Positions 28,737 to 38,118 are shown, numbered from the stretch's first letter. The stretch: 64,000 nt of DNA from Methanococcoides methylutens (GCF_000765475.1 NZ_JRHO01000013.1:62001-126000); one strand, 5' to 3'. Notes: generated by a model from the sequence alone, not told the origin. Numbers and translations are program-made.

Positions 28737-29645
28737 ATGACAGAAGTAGAACTAACAGACCCCTACACAATCCCTTACAGGGGCATATATGTAGTCTGCG
28801 ATGAGGATAATAAGAACGCAGAGATAATTGAGCATACCAATTGCTATAGTGGGGCTGCATGGTCACGTTTTCATTATGCAAGGTCACCCCTGATACAGCA
28901 GGCACGTGCTGTGGGGAACATGACCCGCTATCTTGTGGACACCGGAGTATGTGACCTTACACTTCAGCCATCTGTGGCTGCTGCAGGAATCGAGTCCGTT
29001 GTGGTCGAAGGTGATGAAGTATCAATAACCTATGCAGGTCTTGGTGGTGGTGGCGTTGGTGCTACTAAATGCAGGGCATTTGCACAGGGAGTATTGCGCT
29101 ACGACGTTAGTGAATCCGGTGGCGGAAAAGCTGCCAAAGGCACCATCGTGGTTCCAAGGCGTGAGCGTGTCCTTATTGGCATAGATGATACCGACACCAA
29201 GGAAGAGGGTGCCACATGGTCAATGACACACAACATTGCAACGGCGCTGAACTGCAACGAATCCGTCTATCTTTCACATTCACTTGTACAGCTTTTCCCG
29301 GTATCAGCAAAGACGCAGAACTGTGTTTCCACTGTGCTGGAGTTTGGTTGTGTCAGCAAGGAAGCAAAGCAGGAGCTTCTGGAAGACCTGAAGGCTGCAC
29401 TTCTCAAATACAGTGTTTCCGATGAGACTGGAATGGTCGTACTATCATCCTTTGAAGCCTCTAAGATGGAGGAATACAGCACCATGTGCCGCAGTGGGGA
29501 GCTTACTAAGGATATCGCCATGGAACATGCGGAGAAGAACGGCGTTGATATCTGGCTTGATGGCAACGGTGTCATCGGTGCTCTTGCATCACTGGCATGG
29601 TTCGCACGACCTGACGAATCGGTAGACCTGGAAGAAAAGTTATGA
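28737..29645 (+). CDS. Methanogenesis marker protein 11
   Basis: A 302-residue protein of the family found essentially only in methanogens. The N-terminal half contains IPYRGIYVVCDEDN and a glycine-rich loop, AGLGGGGVGATKCRAF. The C-terminal half opens with IGIDDTDTKEEGATW, a motif shared with the tRNA-Ile agmatidine synthase TiaS, suggesting an ATP-dependent or nucleotide-binding fold. The function is unknown. Its TGA overlaps the ATG of the next gene (ATGA), so it is co-translated with a TPP-dependent enzyme. The repeat block upstream may be its regulatory site. Confidence 0.88.
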   Translation: MTEVELTDPYTIPYRGIYVVCDEDNKNAEIIEHTNCYSGAAWSRFHYARSPLIQQARAVGNMTRYLVDTGVCDLTLQPSVAAAGIESVVVEGDEVSITYAGLGGGGVGATKCRAFAQGVLRYDVSESGGGKAAKGTIVVPRRERVLIGIDDTDTKEEGATWSMTHNIATALNCNESVYLSHSLVQLFPVSAKTQNCVSTVLEFGCVSKEAKQELLEDLKAALLKYSVSDETGMVVLSSFEASKMEEYSTMCRSGELTKDIAMEHAEKNGVDIWLDGNGVIGALASLAWFARPDESVDLEEKL

Positions 29646-31195
29646 ACCAAACTGGCAGTGAGATCGGAATTTCAGAGATCACAGGGCTTGAAGCACTCTA
29701 TTTTGCATTGATCGACAGCAAAGTGGAGCTGGTCACGGGAGTTGCCGGATTTCCTGTCACTGCCGTAATGAACTATTTTGAGAAGAACCTCGCATCTGAC
29801 ATTCCCACGCTCTGGATGACGAATGAGAAGGTTGCCCTGGAGGCAGCACTGGGTGCTTCGGTCTCAGGCAAACGATCTCTTGTGCTCACAAAGCACGTGG
29901 GTATGAACGTCCTTTCCGACCCCCTTGTTACAGCTGTTACTCACACAATTGGTGCCGGGGTAGTGATCGTAGCAGGAGATGATCCGGGGGTCAGGGCATC
30001 CCAGAATGAGCAGGACTCGCGATGGTATGGCGAGGTGGCGGAGGTCGCCGTGTTCGACCCGTCGAATCCGGATGCTACATACAGTTCACTTATCAGGGCT
30101 TTTGAGCTCTCTGAAAGTACAAAGACACCTGTTATAGTCAGGATAACCGACCGTCTGGAAAAAACCATTGGAACTGTTACAAGATCGGATGATATTAAAA
30201 CAGGGACCGAAGCAAAAGCCACATTTGACAGGTCGATCTGGAAGCTGACAATGCGTGGCAAGCACCAGCATTTTCACATAAATGTGCAGCCGTTGCTTGT
30301 GGATGAAGCAGAGAACAGTCCACTGACCCGATCCGTTAAAGCCAGTAAAACAAGCAAGATCGGAATTATCTCTTCCGGCTATCCCTCTTTGCTCGTGGAT
30401 GAACTATTGTCCGAAAAACAGCTTGAGGTCTCACATCTTTCACTTAATGTCGTATGCCCGCTTCCTCTCAGGAAATTAAGGGATTTCATATCCGACCATG
30501 AAAAGGTTCTCGTTGTTGAGGAAAGTGAAGCCTTCATCGAATCTCACATCAGTATCTGTGGGAACGTGTTGGGAAAGATGACCGGACATCTCCCCTATGG
30601 TCGCATTGAAAAAGAGCAGATCGCTCTTGCAATCGAGAACTTCGATAAAGATAAGGTAACTGAATATACTTTCATTGAAACTATCAAGGGAAGAGGTTCC
30701 CGTTCTTTGTGCGAGGACTGTCTTTTCCTGCCGGTCTACAGAATGCTTCACGACCTGAACATTCTGATAGCAGGCGACATGGGCTGCTCCATACGCAGTG
30801 CCCCTGCACCCCTTGAAGCCGTTGATGTAGGCTTTGCACTCGGTGCCGCTATTTCCACAGCCATAGGTTTCGATAAGAAGTCCGTTGCTGTCATAGGTGA
30901 TTTCGGACTTTCACATTCCGGCATCGTAGGTCTGATAAATGCTGTCGAGACTGGACGTGACGTGCTGGTTATGGTACTTGACAACAGGACAGCAGCAATG
31001 ACGGGTGGCCAGTCTACACCTGACCTTACGGGGGCTGTAAAGGCTCTATGTGATGATGTCACTGTCTTTGAGTTCAATGATCCGGAACTTGCTGGTGACA
31101 GGATAAAGGAACTCGAAGGGCTTGTGAGGGATAAGCTTTCTATAAATGGGGTTTCGGTTATCTATGTCAGGGCTGATTGTGTTTTGTATAAGTGA
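29642..31195 (+). CDS. TPP-dependent enzyme related to indolepyruvate ferredoxin oxidoreductase alpha, without ferredoxin domain
   Basis: A 517-residue protein with the two-domain layout of IorA: a pyrimidine-binding half (LEAALGASVSGKRSLVLTKHVGMNV) and a pyrophosphate-binding half. The latter contains GDMGCSIRSAP and the metal-binding stretch IGDFGLSHSGIVGLINAV...LDNRTAAMTGGQ. Unlike the IorA at 55644-57527 it stops before the two 4Fe-4S motifs, and no beta subunit follows. A CEDC pair near residue 358 corresponds to the CAGC of IorA. It is co-translated with marker protein 11, so a role in a methanogen-specific cofactor or decarboxylation step is a reasonable inference. It could also borrow the IorB elsewhere. 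Confidence 0.82.
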   Translation: MNQTGSEIGISEITGLEALYFALIDSKVELVTGVAGFPVTAVMNYFEKNLASDIPTLWMTNEKVALEAALGASVSGKRSLVLTKHVGMNVLSDPLVTAVTHTIGAGVVIVAGDDPGVRASQNEQDSRWYGEVAEVAVFDPSNPDATYSSLIRAFELSESTKTPVIVRITDRLEKTIGTVTRSDDIKTGTEAKATFDRSIWKLTMRGKHQHFHINVQPLLVDEAENSPLTRSVKASKTSKIGIISSGYPSLLVDELLSEKQLEVSHLSLNVVCPLPLRKLRDFISDHEKVLVVEESEAFIESHISICGNVLGKMTGHLPYGRIEKEQIALAIENFDKDKVTEYTFIETIKGRGSRSLCEDCLFLPVYRMLHDLNILIAGDMGCSIRSAPAPLEAVDVGFALGAAISTAIGFDKKSVAVIGDFGLSHSGIVGLINAVETGRDVLVMVLDNRTAAMTGGQSTPDLTGAVKALCDDVTVFEFNDPELAGDRIKELEGLVRDKLSINGVSVIYVRADCVLYK

Positions 31196-31527
31196 AGAAT
31201 AGGGACCTTGGATTGCTTTTTTGGTGGTCTGATTCATGATTCATGAATTATTTTTTGTTATATAGAATATCTAAAAAGACCACTCTTAGAAATTTTTGAT
31301 TTACAATAGGTTCGAATCTTCCCTCTCGCATAGAAAGTTGGGGATATAGGTAAGTGTAAAAAACCGAACTTTTAAAATTTTTAGTTAATTTCATTTTATC
31401 TTTAAAATTGAGTATTTCAAAGTTAGTAAACAAAAAAAATTCAACGCTTTTAGTCTAAAACGCTTGATTTTATTAGCCTTTCTCGGTTGCCAAAAATTAA
31501 TTATAGATTAGATTCAGTGAACTAAAA
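31196..31527. other. Intergenic region at the edge of a low-GC stretch
   Basis: No gene in about 330 bp. The composition drops in GC here. GGATATAGGTA at about 31339-31349 recurs near 37758 with similar A-rich flanks, so it may be a short dispersed motif. A T-arm-like TTCGAATC at about 31312 is discussed and not accepted as tRNA. Confidence 0.4.
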
Positions 31528-32265
31528 ATGAAAATTAAGATGAATGACGAAATATTGAATAATCTATATGAATTTTGGACTTATATTGGAGAAAAAACGG
31601 ACAAATTAGATGAAAATAAAAATTACAGTTCAATTTCACTAATTAATTCCGATTATCCTAATAGAGTATTTTCGGTTTCACCTAAAAAAGAAATTATCTC
31701 AGAGATTATTGATCTGAGTCAAAAAAAGTTGTTGCCAAACATTATTACGATTCCAAAAACAAATGATTTAGAGAATCATTCTCAGGTTGAATTGCTTTTC
31801 AGACAGATGAATATGGCTCTGGAGTTGAAAATGGTAGAAGCAACCTTTGAGATGGATGAAAACATTCATCAAGTTAGATCAAGAGAAAACGCCTTTAGTT
31901 TTGCTGAAACGGCTTCAGAAGCATTTGGTACTAGGGTCGATGGAGATATTATTTATTTAATAAGTAAAGACGCATCTAAGGTAAGAATGTTTAATTATAC
32001 AAAAAATGGTGAATATCTCGGGTGTGGGATCGTTTTTTTTGATTCTAATAATATTGCAGGGTTTCATATGATCGGAACTATTCCTAAAGGAAGAGGGCAG
32101 GGAATTGGAACTAAGATTACTGAAAAATTAATTATGGAAGCTAAAACCAACAAAAATGAATATTGTGTTTTGCATGCTTCTTTGATGGGTGAGAAAATAT
32201 ACAAGAAATTGGGATTCGTTTCATTTGAGGAAATTGAAACATATCAAATAATAGAAAGACAATAA
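31528..32265 (+). CDS. GNAT-family N-acetyltransferase, low GC
   Basis: A 245-residue protein whose last 100 residues match GNAT enzymes: the acetyl-CoA loop reads PKGRGQGIGTKITEKLI, followed by HASLMGEKIYKKLGFVSFEE. The N-terminal 110 residues are unlike typical GNAT domains and include many Asn, Lys and Ile. Codon use is much more A/T-rich than in flanking core genes, which suggests recent acquisition. No good ribosome binding site is visible; ATG at 31528 or 31540 could start it. The substrate is unknown. Confidence 0.72.
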   Translation: MKIKMNDEILNNLYEFWTYIGEKTDKLDENKNYSSISLINSDYPNRVFSVSPKKEIISEIIDLSQKKLLPNIITIPKTNDLENHSQVELLFRQMNMALELKMVEATFEMDENIHQVRSRENAFSFAETASEAFGTRVDGDIIYLISKDASKVRMFNYTKNGEYLGCGIVFFDSNNIAGFHMIGTIPKGRGQGIGTKITEKLIMEAKTNKNEYCVLHASLMGEKIYKKLGFVSFEEIETYQIIERQ

Positions 32266-32290
32266 TCTGATGTTTCTGTATTAGCATCCA

Positions 32291-32611
32291 TTAACAGCAC
32301 TCTCCCCAACTCTCTAATCTCTCTTTCACATGTGCATTCAAACTAAACGGTTTATCTGCTTCAGCATTCTGTTTCATGTAATGTAAAGTACCTTTAGAGA
32401 AACCCATTTTCTTCCATTCATCATAAGGCATGGCAAGGATCTTCTTCCTCATATCATCTGAATCATCCCTTTCAACAACATAAACAGGCTTGCTGAAGTC
32501 AATTGTCTTCCTCTTACCTACAAGATATTGAGCTAACTCCCTTGCCTTCAGCAACAGGACAGTTCCCCATGAACTATTCTTCTTCCTGTACTCAACCTTC
32601 CCATTCATCAT
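32291..32611 (-). pseudogene. Cas1 C-terminal fragment, copy B
   Basis: A 106-codon frame whose product matches the helical C-terminus of archaeal Cas1: KKMGFSKGTLHYMKQNA, DKPFSLNAHVKERLESW. It starts exactly at the MMNGKVEYRKKN block shared with copy A and has nothing of the Cas1 N-terminal domain or active site. About 77% of residues match copy A and most changes are conservative, so the frame may have been kept by selection. It begins 12 bp after the stop of the GNAT gene on the same strand. I treat it as a remnant but it could be an expressed small protein. Confidence 0.65.
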
Positions 32612-32623
32612 AGGATTAGTCTT

Positions 32624-33175
32624 TCACTCTCTCCAATGCTCTGGTTTATTCAAAGCATCTGCACATACAACTCTTCCCTTAACTCCATCAACAGATTCTG
32701 AACTCAAATGATAGACCATCCATGCACCTGCATGCTCTTCAGGAATTGGATAAGGTGCAGCAAAACCCATACTTCCGGCATCCTGCTTAAATCCGTACTT
32801 TGGATAATAACTTTCATGTCCGAGAACAAATACCATTTCAGCACCAATCCCTTTCAATTTCTTCAACCCTTCATTAATTAACATTCCACCGATTCCTTGT
32901 TTTTGATGTTGTGGTTTAATTGCCAGAGGTGCAAGAAGATAAATTAACGGAGATGCTTTTCCATCTAAAGTTGCTTTTGTAAACAAAATATGTCCGACTG
33001 CTTCATCTTCGTTGAAAGCCAGTAAAGATAATACTGGTGTTGCACTTTTGTCTTCAAGAAGTTGAGATACTAAAATTGCTTCCTTCTCATAGCCAAAGGC
33101 TTCTTTTTCTACTTGCATTACAGCAGCAAAATCGGATTCTTTTGCTTCTCTAATCTGAATATCTTGAGTTGTCAT
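32624..33175 (-). CDS. GNAT-family N-acetyltransferase (YhbS-like)
   Basis: A 183-residue acetyltransferase with the whole GNAT core: APLAIKPQHQKQGIGGMLINEGL binds acetyl-CoA and ESYYPKYGFKQDAGSMGF forms the later strand. The C-terminal PYPIPEEHAGAWMVYHL is typical of the YhbS-like group. GTGATC precedes the ATG. It lies between two Cas1 C-terminal fragments, all on the minus strand, an arrangement best explained by duplication around it. The acetylated substrate is unknown. Confidence 0.8.
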   Translation of the reverse strand: MTTQDIQIREAKESDFAAVMQVEKEAFGYEKEAILVSQLLEDKSATPVLSLLAFNEDEAVGHILFTKATLDGKASPLIYLLAPLAIKPQHQKQGIGGMLINEGLKKLKGIGAEMVFVLGHESYYPKYGFKQDAGSMGFAAPYPIPEEHAGAWMVYHLSSESVDGVKGRVVCADALNKPEHWRE

Positions 33176-33197
33176 TTTAGATCACTTTTAATAATTG

Positions 33198-33716
33198 TTA
33201 CTTACCATTACCAACATAGCTCAGTTTAACTTCATGTAATACTTTAACACTCTGTTCCCACATTTCTTCTCTTTCTCTTACATGAGCATTGAGAGTAAAA
33301 GGCTTATCAGCTTTAGCGTTCTGCTTCATGTAATGCAAAGTACCTTTAGAGAAACCCATATCCTTCCATTCAGTGTAGGACATATCAATGATCTTCTTCC
33401 TCAACAGATCAGTATCATGCCTTTCAGCCACATAAACAGGTTTCATAAACTCAACAGCTTTCCTCTTCCCAACAAGATGATGGCTTAACTCCCTTGCCTT
33501 GAGTAACAGGATAGATCCCCAAGAACTATTCTTTTTCCTGTACTCAACCTTACCGTTCATCATATTGTTGAACTCAGCAGTAACCTTCCTTGCTCCTGTT
33601 GGTCTAAGCCTCAATGAAAAGCTCTCAGTTCTGATAAAGTCCTTATTATCCACAGCTCCCTTCTCAATCAGGTTCATAACAGCAAGATCAACAATGAACC
33701 TGAACGTTTCTTGATC
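33198..33716 (-). pseudogene. Cas1 C-terminal fragment, copy A
   Basis: An open frame that starts right after an in-frame TAA with DQETFRFIVDLAV, which corresponds to the Cas1 segment usually reading D-L-x-E-P-F-R. It continues through TESFSLRLRPTGARKV, KKNSSWGSILLLKAREL and KDMGFSKGTLHYMKQNA to the end. The N-terminal domain and catalytic histidine are missing. The first ATG is at 33677 (159 residues). The Cas1 call rests on recognition of these motifs, not on a search. No cas2, other cas genes or repeat array lie nearby, so this is the relic of a lost CRISPR locus or a captured fragment. Confidence 0.65.
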
Positions 33717-33778
33717 TTAGATGACTTGCCTGTAAGCATCTTTCATGCTAAAATATCGGGGAAGGAATATTGATCATC

Positions 33779-34390
33779 TTATATTGAACAATGTTTCTCC
33801 TGTACATCGGATATATCAGGGACCTTCTTCAATGCATTTTTAGATAGCAGGAACATGGATAGCATCTCAAGTTCATCGTAAGGTATCTGCATTTCTTGCA
33901 GGGACTCTCTGGAATGAAATTCTGAGGCCTCTATTGCATAAGACTCAAGGCTTATCTCCCATTGCATCAGTTTTTCAACTTTTTCAGCAGCAGTAATGTC
34001 TGCTTTCGATATTGTGTCTGTTGCCCATGATGATATGTCTTTGATGATCATAAAACCCAATGGACATGGTTGTAATCCCAATGATGTCCCTGAATTGTTC
34101 ACTTTGAATGGGTACATACCACAAACAGTTGGTCTTCTTTCATAGGTGTCACACCTGTTAGTCTGATTGAGAAAAGAACATGGATTGTTCATAATGTAAA
34201 GAGCTGGATAAAGAACATCACTTCTAATATCCTTTGTTCTTTCATGATCATTTTCTTTCAGAAGATTGAACTCGGCTTCGAATATATGAACCCGTCCATT
34301 CCTGCAACATTCTGCCTTACAGGTATCAGGACATTCATAGTATTGCAGAATGTTCTGTATCACATTGTAGTGAATAGCTTTTTTTACCAT
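33779..34390 (-). CDS. YkgJ-family cysteine cluster protein
   Basis: A 203-residue protein with the cysteine pattern of the YkgJ family, presumed to bind zinc or an Fe-S cluster: CPDTCKAECCRNGRVHI near the N-terminus, then NPCSFLNQTNRCDTYERRPTVCGMYPF and LQPCPLGF. The C-terminal 70 residues are helical and polar. ATG at 34390 begins MVKKAIHY; an in-frame TTG at 34405 would add five residues. The function of the family is unknown. It lies at the edge of the Cas1/GNAT stretch but looks intact. Confidence 0.8.
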   Translation of the reverse strand: MVKKAIHYNVIQNILQYYECPDTCKAECCRNGRVHIFEAEFNLLKENDHERTKDIRSDVLYPALYIMNNPCSFLNQTNRCDTYERRPTVCGMYPFKVNNSGTSLGLQPCPLGFMIIKDISSWATDTISKADITAAEKVEKLMQWEISLESYAIEASEFHSRESLQEMQIPYDELEMLSMFLLSKNALKKVPDISDVQEKHCSI

Positions 34391-34953
34391 TATAACAGAG
34401 TTCAAAATCCTTAAGCTCCATTTTTAGAAAATATTTTATCAATTAAAAACTAGAATTAGTTTTAATAATGATATAACACATATATAGGAGCTTTGCTTTA
34501 TTAAAAACAGATATAATAAGGTTTTTACGCTTATAATTAGTAATAATAAGCCCATTATTTTCAAAAACAAATAAAATCAGAAAAATAAGGATTTAAAATT
34601 TAAATTTAGCTTTTTGAACTTATAATTAGAAAATAAATTAGAATAATCAATTTTAAAATATTATTAAAAATTAAATCTTTGTTTAAAGCTATTATTAGCT
34701 TTTTTTTGTTAATTAATAGGTATAAGGATGATCTTATGAAAAATAAAGTTTTAATAATTCCATATAATATTATAAATAAAATAAAAAAGACTATGTGGAT
34801 ATCCAGTCCTTTTTATTTCACTCCTGATATAATCGGAAACCCGGTGAGTGCTTACTATGTAGGAAAGTAGGGTTGCAGGATGGGGAAAACACAAAGTAAA
34901 GTTGCAGTTTTGAACTTTTTCAGCATTTCTCTCAAGTGTTCTCTGCATGCTTC
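34391..34953. other. Very AT-rich intergenic region, about 560 bp
   Basis: Mostly A and T, with long A/T runs between 34430 and 34790. A 63-codon plus-strand frame at 34679-34870 is low-complexity Ile/Lys and not supported. Nothing recognisable is present. The composition is typical of a degraded insertion scar. Confidence 0.5.
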
Positions 34954-35178
34954 TCAGAGCTGCGGAGGTTGCCACCCGCCCATGACTTTCTCGATGTATT
35001 GAATCACAGCCAGAGCAACATCTTCTCTCCATGGGCGAGCCACCACCTGCACATCAATGGGCAGTCCTTCCGGTGAAGTGCCGGCACGTACAACTGCAGC
35101 AGGCCATCCGGTCAGGTTATAGGTCATAGTATAGCTAAAAGCAGGGAACTGTTCGAAAGAGGTTCTTTGACCTTGGCT
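34954..35178 (-). pseudogene. C-terminal remnant of an amidase
   Basis: Seventy-four codons in one frame, closed upstream by a TGA, match the end of amidase-signature enzymes: TMTYNLTGWPAAVVRAGTSP, then GLPIDVQVVARPWREDVAL and a GGWQPPQL tail. The catalytic Ser-Ser-Lys region is entirely absent, and no start codon with a ribosome binding site precedes it. Upstream DNA is the promoter of the next plus-strand gene. It is therefore a decay product of a once full-length gene of about 450 codons. Confidence 0.75.
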
Positions 35179-35248
35179 TCAACCAGAACTCGAATAAACA
35201 CATATAATATAAATGAAGACAGAACAATAAATAAGATAGGTGAGTTGT

Positions 35249-37225
35249 ATGAAAAGAAAAATAATCTTAGTTCTGCTAATTTCTATAATTCTTTTGACCG
35301 GAATAACAAGTACAGGCTTTGCTCTATCCAATACAGGGGGAGGGGACTGGAATCACTCTGAAGAAATGACAATAGAAGAGAACTCTGGTAAGGATTTAAG
35401 CAATTACCAGATACAGGTTCTGCTGGATTCTTCAAATTTCGATTTCTCAAAAGCAAACCCGGATGGGTCAGATATCAGATTTTCCGTAAACGATAATCAA
35501 TTGTATCATTGGATCGAAGAGTGGGATGCTGAATCAGAGAGTGCTATTATATGGATCAAGGTTCCTTCGATCCCCGCTAATGGAATGACAGGTGTGACAA
35601 TGCATTATGGAAATCCAGCTGCAACTGACATTAGCAATGGTGCTTCCACGTTCGATTTCTTTGATGACTTTGTCGAATCGCGCCTGGGCATTGCAAACTG
35701 GAGATCAGATACAAATGCTGGAGGAGAAATTGAGATTAGCAATGGGATCCTCAGTTTGGTAAACCCAATAAAACACCCCACGGATTTTTCGGAAATTACT
35801 TCCAAGGATGCATTTGGGATAAACTCAATGTTCGTTGTCAAGAGAATGAAGGTTACCACAGGATCCGAACCAATAGGTCCGGTGCTGGAGCAGGGACTTC
35901 GTGATCCGCAAGACGAAAGCGAAAATAGGATTATCCTTCGTACAGAACTCGCCAATGAGAGTAAGGTTTCGTGGACTCTGACCAGGGATGACGATAAGTT
36001 CAAATCAAGAGACCTGACAGACCTTGGTATTGCGGAGGGGACATGGTATACATCAGGTATTGCATGGTATCAGGATGGTGATTTCAAAAACGTTTCATGG
36101 TTCAAGAACGGAGTAAGAGATACAAGGATGGATTATTCCTATTACATTGAGAATGAAGATGAAACTATAATTGACCATATCCCGGACAATGAATTGAAAT
36201 TATACTTGCATTCAACTACAGCCAGCACCATAAATAATATGGGATATATGGCTGTGGATTATGCATTTGTACGTAAATATACGCCACAGGAGCCAACCGT
36301 TTTCCTGCCCGGAGAGGTCGTTGCGCAAGAGCCAGAGCCCTTGCCGGAAAGTGAGATGCAGGTCCCTCAGCCGATTTTAAAAGATATTAATATGCCCGCC
36401 TCTGAGGCTGGAAAACAAGCGATCTTTATCTTTGAACCTTATTCTGATGACAGATCGATTTCCGTTATAAACGATCTGAAGGACAGTGGCATAAACACAG
36501 TGTTCCTTAGAACGGACATCAATAATATCTGGAGCTCTGAAAGATTCATAAAGTCTGCTCATGAAAATGACATAACCGTCCACGCAATGATCCTTGATGA
36601 AAACAAGGATTTCGTGGGTGGAATTGATGAAAGTTCAATTGAGGCGATCGAGGCAGTCCTTGATTACAACACGAAATCACTTGCAGGATTTGATGGCATA
36701 TACATAAGCCTGAAAACCTGCGATCCTGCTGAACTGGAACAGGTGTGTCAGGAAAATGAACAGCTTCTGGAAGTCATCCATGAAAAAACAGCTGGAAAGA
36801 TATTATTGGTTGCAGGAATCCCGGCAGCTTATGACAGATCAGCTATAGAGAACATTACATCCAATGTTGATCTCTTTGTCCTAATGACCCATGACATGGA
36901 TCAAATCGAGCTGACAGCTGAAGAAATAGAGGATTCTGTTGCTTCAAAAATGGGAGAGATAAGGGGGGGTGGAGAATATGCTCTTATCACAGTTGTCGTG
37001 AGCGAAGGATCTGATGATGCAGAAGTCAATGAACTGTTGAACAGTCTATACGCCTACTACTCTGATGATCCCGCATTTTTGGGTGTTTCTCTTCTAATGC
37101 ACGAAGACCTGCAAGAAATTATAGAGGCTTCAGCCCCAGCCGAAGAAAAGAGAACACCAGGATTTGAAGCTATATTTGCGATCATTGGTTTGCTATCGAT
37201 CGCATATAGACTAAGGAAGCAATGA
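35249..37225 (+). CDS. PGF-anchored surface protein with DUF2341 domain
   Basis: A 658-residue secreted protein. After a signal peptide (ending GFALS) a DUF2341 module (DLSNYQIQVLLDSSNF...DIRFSVNDNQLYHWIEEWD) leads into a lectin-like beta domain to about residue 340. A Pro/Glu linker follows. The region 375-620 looks like an alpha/beta barrel (AIFIFEPYSDDRSISVINDL, GFDGIYISLKTCDP, ILLVAGIPAAYDRS, DLFVLMTHDMDQ), resembling glycoside-hydrolase-like folds without obvious catalytic residues. The tail TPGFEAIFAIIGLLSIAYRLRKQ without its last residues is a PGF sorting signal. ATG at 35249 follows AGGTGA. It is probably a lipid-anchored surface or cell-contact protein; activity is unproven. Confidence 0.75.
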   Translation: MKRKIILVLLISIILLTGITSTGFALSNTGGGDWNHSEEMTIEENSGKDLSNYQIQVLLDSSNFDFSKANPDGSDIRFSVNDNQLYHWIEEWDAESESAIIWIKVPSIPANGMTGVTMHYGNPAATDISNGASTFDFFDDFVESRLGIANWRSDTNAGGEIEISNGILSLVNPIKHPTDFSEITSKDAFGINSMFVVKRMKVTTGSEPIGPVLEQGLRDPQDESENRIILRTELANESKVSWTLTRDDDKFKSRDLTDLGIAEGTWYTSGIAWYQDGDFKNVSWFKNGVRDTRMDYSYYIENEDETIIDHIPDNELKLYLHSTTASTINNMGYMAVDYAFVRKYTPQEPTVFLPGEVVAQEPEPLPESEMQVPQPILKDINMPASEAGKQAIFIFEPYSDDRSISVINDLKDSGINTVFLRTDINNIWSSERFIKSAHENDITVHAMILDENKDFVGGIDESSIEAIEAVLDYNTKSLAGFDGIYISLKTCDPAELEQVCQENEQLLEVIHEKTAGKILLVAGIPAAYDRSAIENITSNVDLFVLMTHDMDQIELTAEEIEDSVASKMGEIRGGGEYALITVVVSEGSDDAEVNELLNSLYAYYSDDPAFLGVSLLMHEDLQEIIEASAPAEEKRTPGFEAIFAIIGLLSIAYRLRKQ

Positions 37226-38118
37226 GATCATCGCTATACCGGAATAGCTGAAAATGTGAATAGGATGGATATTTGGAAAGCAATCTTCCAATGATCCATT
37301 CCTTAAGTTCTTTTTTTTTGATTATCTCTTTTTTTAATAATTATTTTTCTCTTATACAGTTATTTCTTGACCCCGATCACAGTATATCCCTTGAAACCTG
37401 TCTTGAGGTTGCCAGAAATGCCTCAGGGGTTAAAAACTGCCGGAACCCACAAGGTTTGTGCATATGTAGGTCAATGAGATCAAAAGGGGAATTCTGGAGG
37501 TTGAGCTTTGAAATCGAGATATACTGTCCCGGAATTTAAGTTCTTTTTTTGTATATTTTACTAAATTACTACGTAACATCATATTATGGATGACTAATGA
37601 TATTGGATCTTAAGTATGATGTCATATTTAACAAAAAAAGTAAACACAAGATTTTAAATTCTTCGAAGGCTCTTAATAGTCATTTTCAGTCGTTTGAGCT
37701 ATTATTTTATCATAGTGTACTATGAATTCAAATGTTACCTTTGAACAGTAAGTCGGTGGATATAGGTATCTGAAAAAAAGAATTTCGCTTTCAAATCGAA
37801 AAACGAATTTGATGATCTATCTCAAATGAGATATTAGTTCTTCTTTACAGATCGATTTCGTTTATGGGAATGCGGAGCAAATTCATACGTATGTGTAAAC
37901 AATTTCATATTATTTTCTGTTCTAATTTATTTATATTTACTGCCTGATACCCCTTCTACAAATTAACATCGTCACGGTGTTAATACCAAATTATATATAA
38001 TACCTATTTAGTATGAGTTTTTAATAAATAAGTAACACAAAAAACAACGATTAATTGAATAAATATTATTAATAGATATTAATTATGGTATAATTATTAA
38101 AAACCGGAGGGGTGAGCT
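37226..38118. other. Intergenic region, about 890 bp
   Basis: No supported gene. An 88-codon plus frame at 37273-37539 is not protein-like. A motif GGATATAGGTA with A-rich flank at about 37758 repeats one near 31339. From 37900 the DNA is strongly A/T-rich and includes the probable promoter of the uptake cluster. Loss of an older gene is possible here, as a broken frame follows directly. Confidence 0.45.

Noticed and set aside
29216-29425. Antiparallel and shifted frames inside the marker-11 and other genes
   Set aside because: They are shadows of well-supported coding frames with normal family motifs.
31300-31335. T-arm-like GGTTCGAATC followed by CTCTCGCA, resembling a tRNA 3' end or attachment site
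   Set aside because: The T-stem has mismatches and no anticodon or acceptor partner is found upstream; no matching second copy was seen in the window.
34679-34870. 63-codon plus-strand frame in very A/T-rich DNA
   Set aside because: Ile/Lys/Asn low complexity expected from composition alone.
37273-37539. 88-codon plus-strand frame after the DUF2341 gene
   Set aside because: Phenylalanine/leucine-rich low-complexity start, no ribosome binding site and no recognisable domain.
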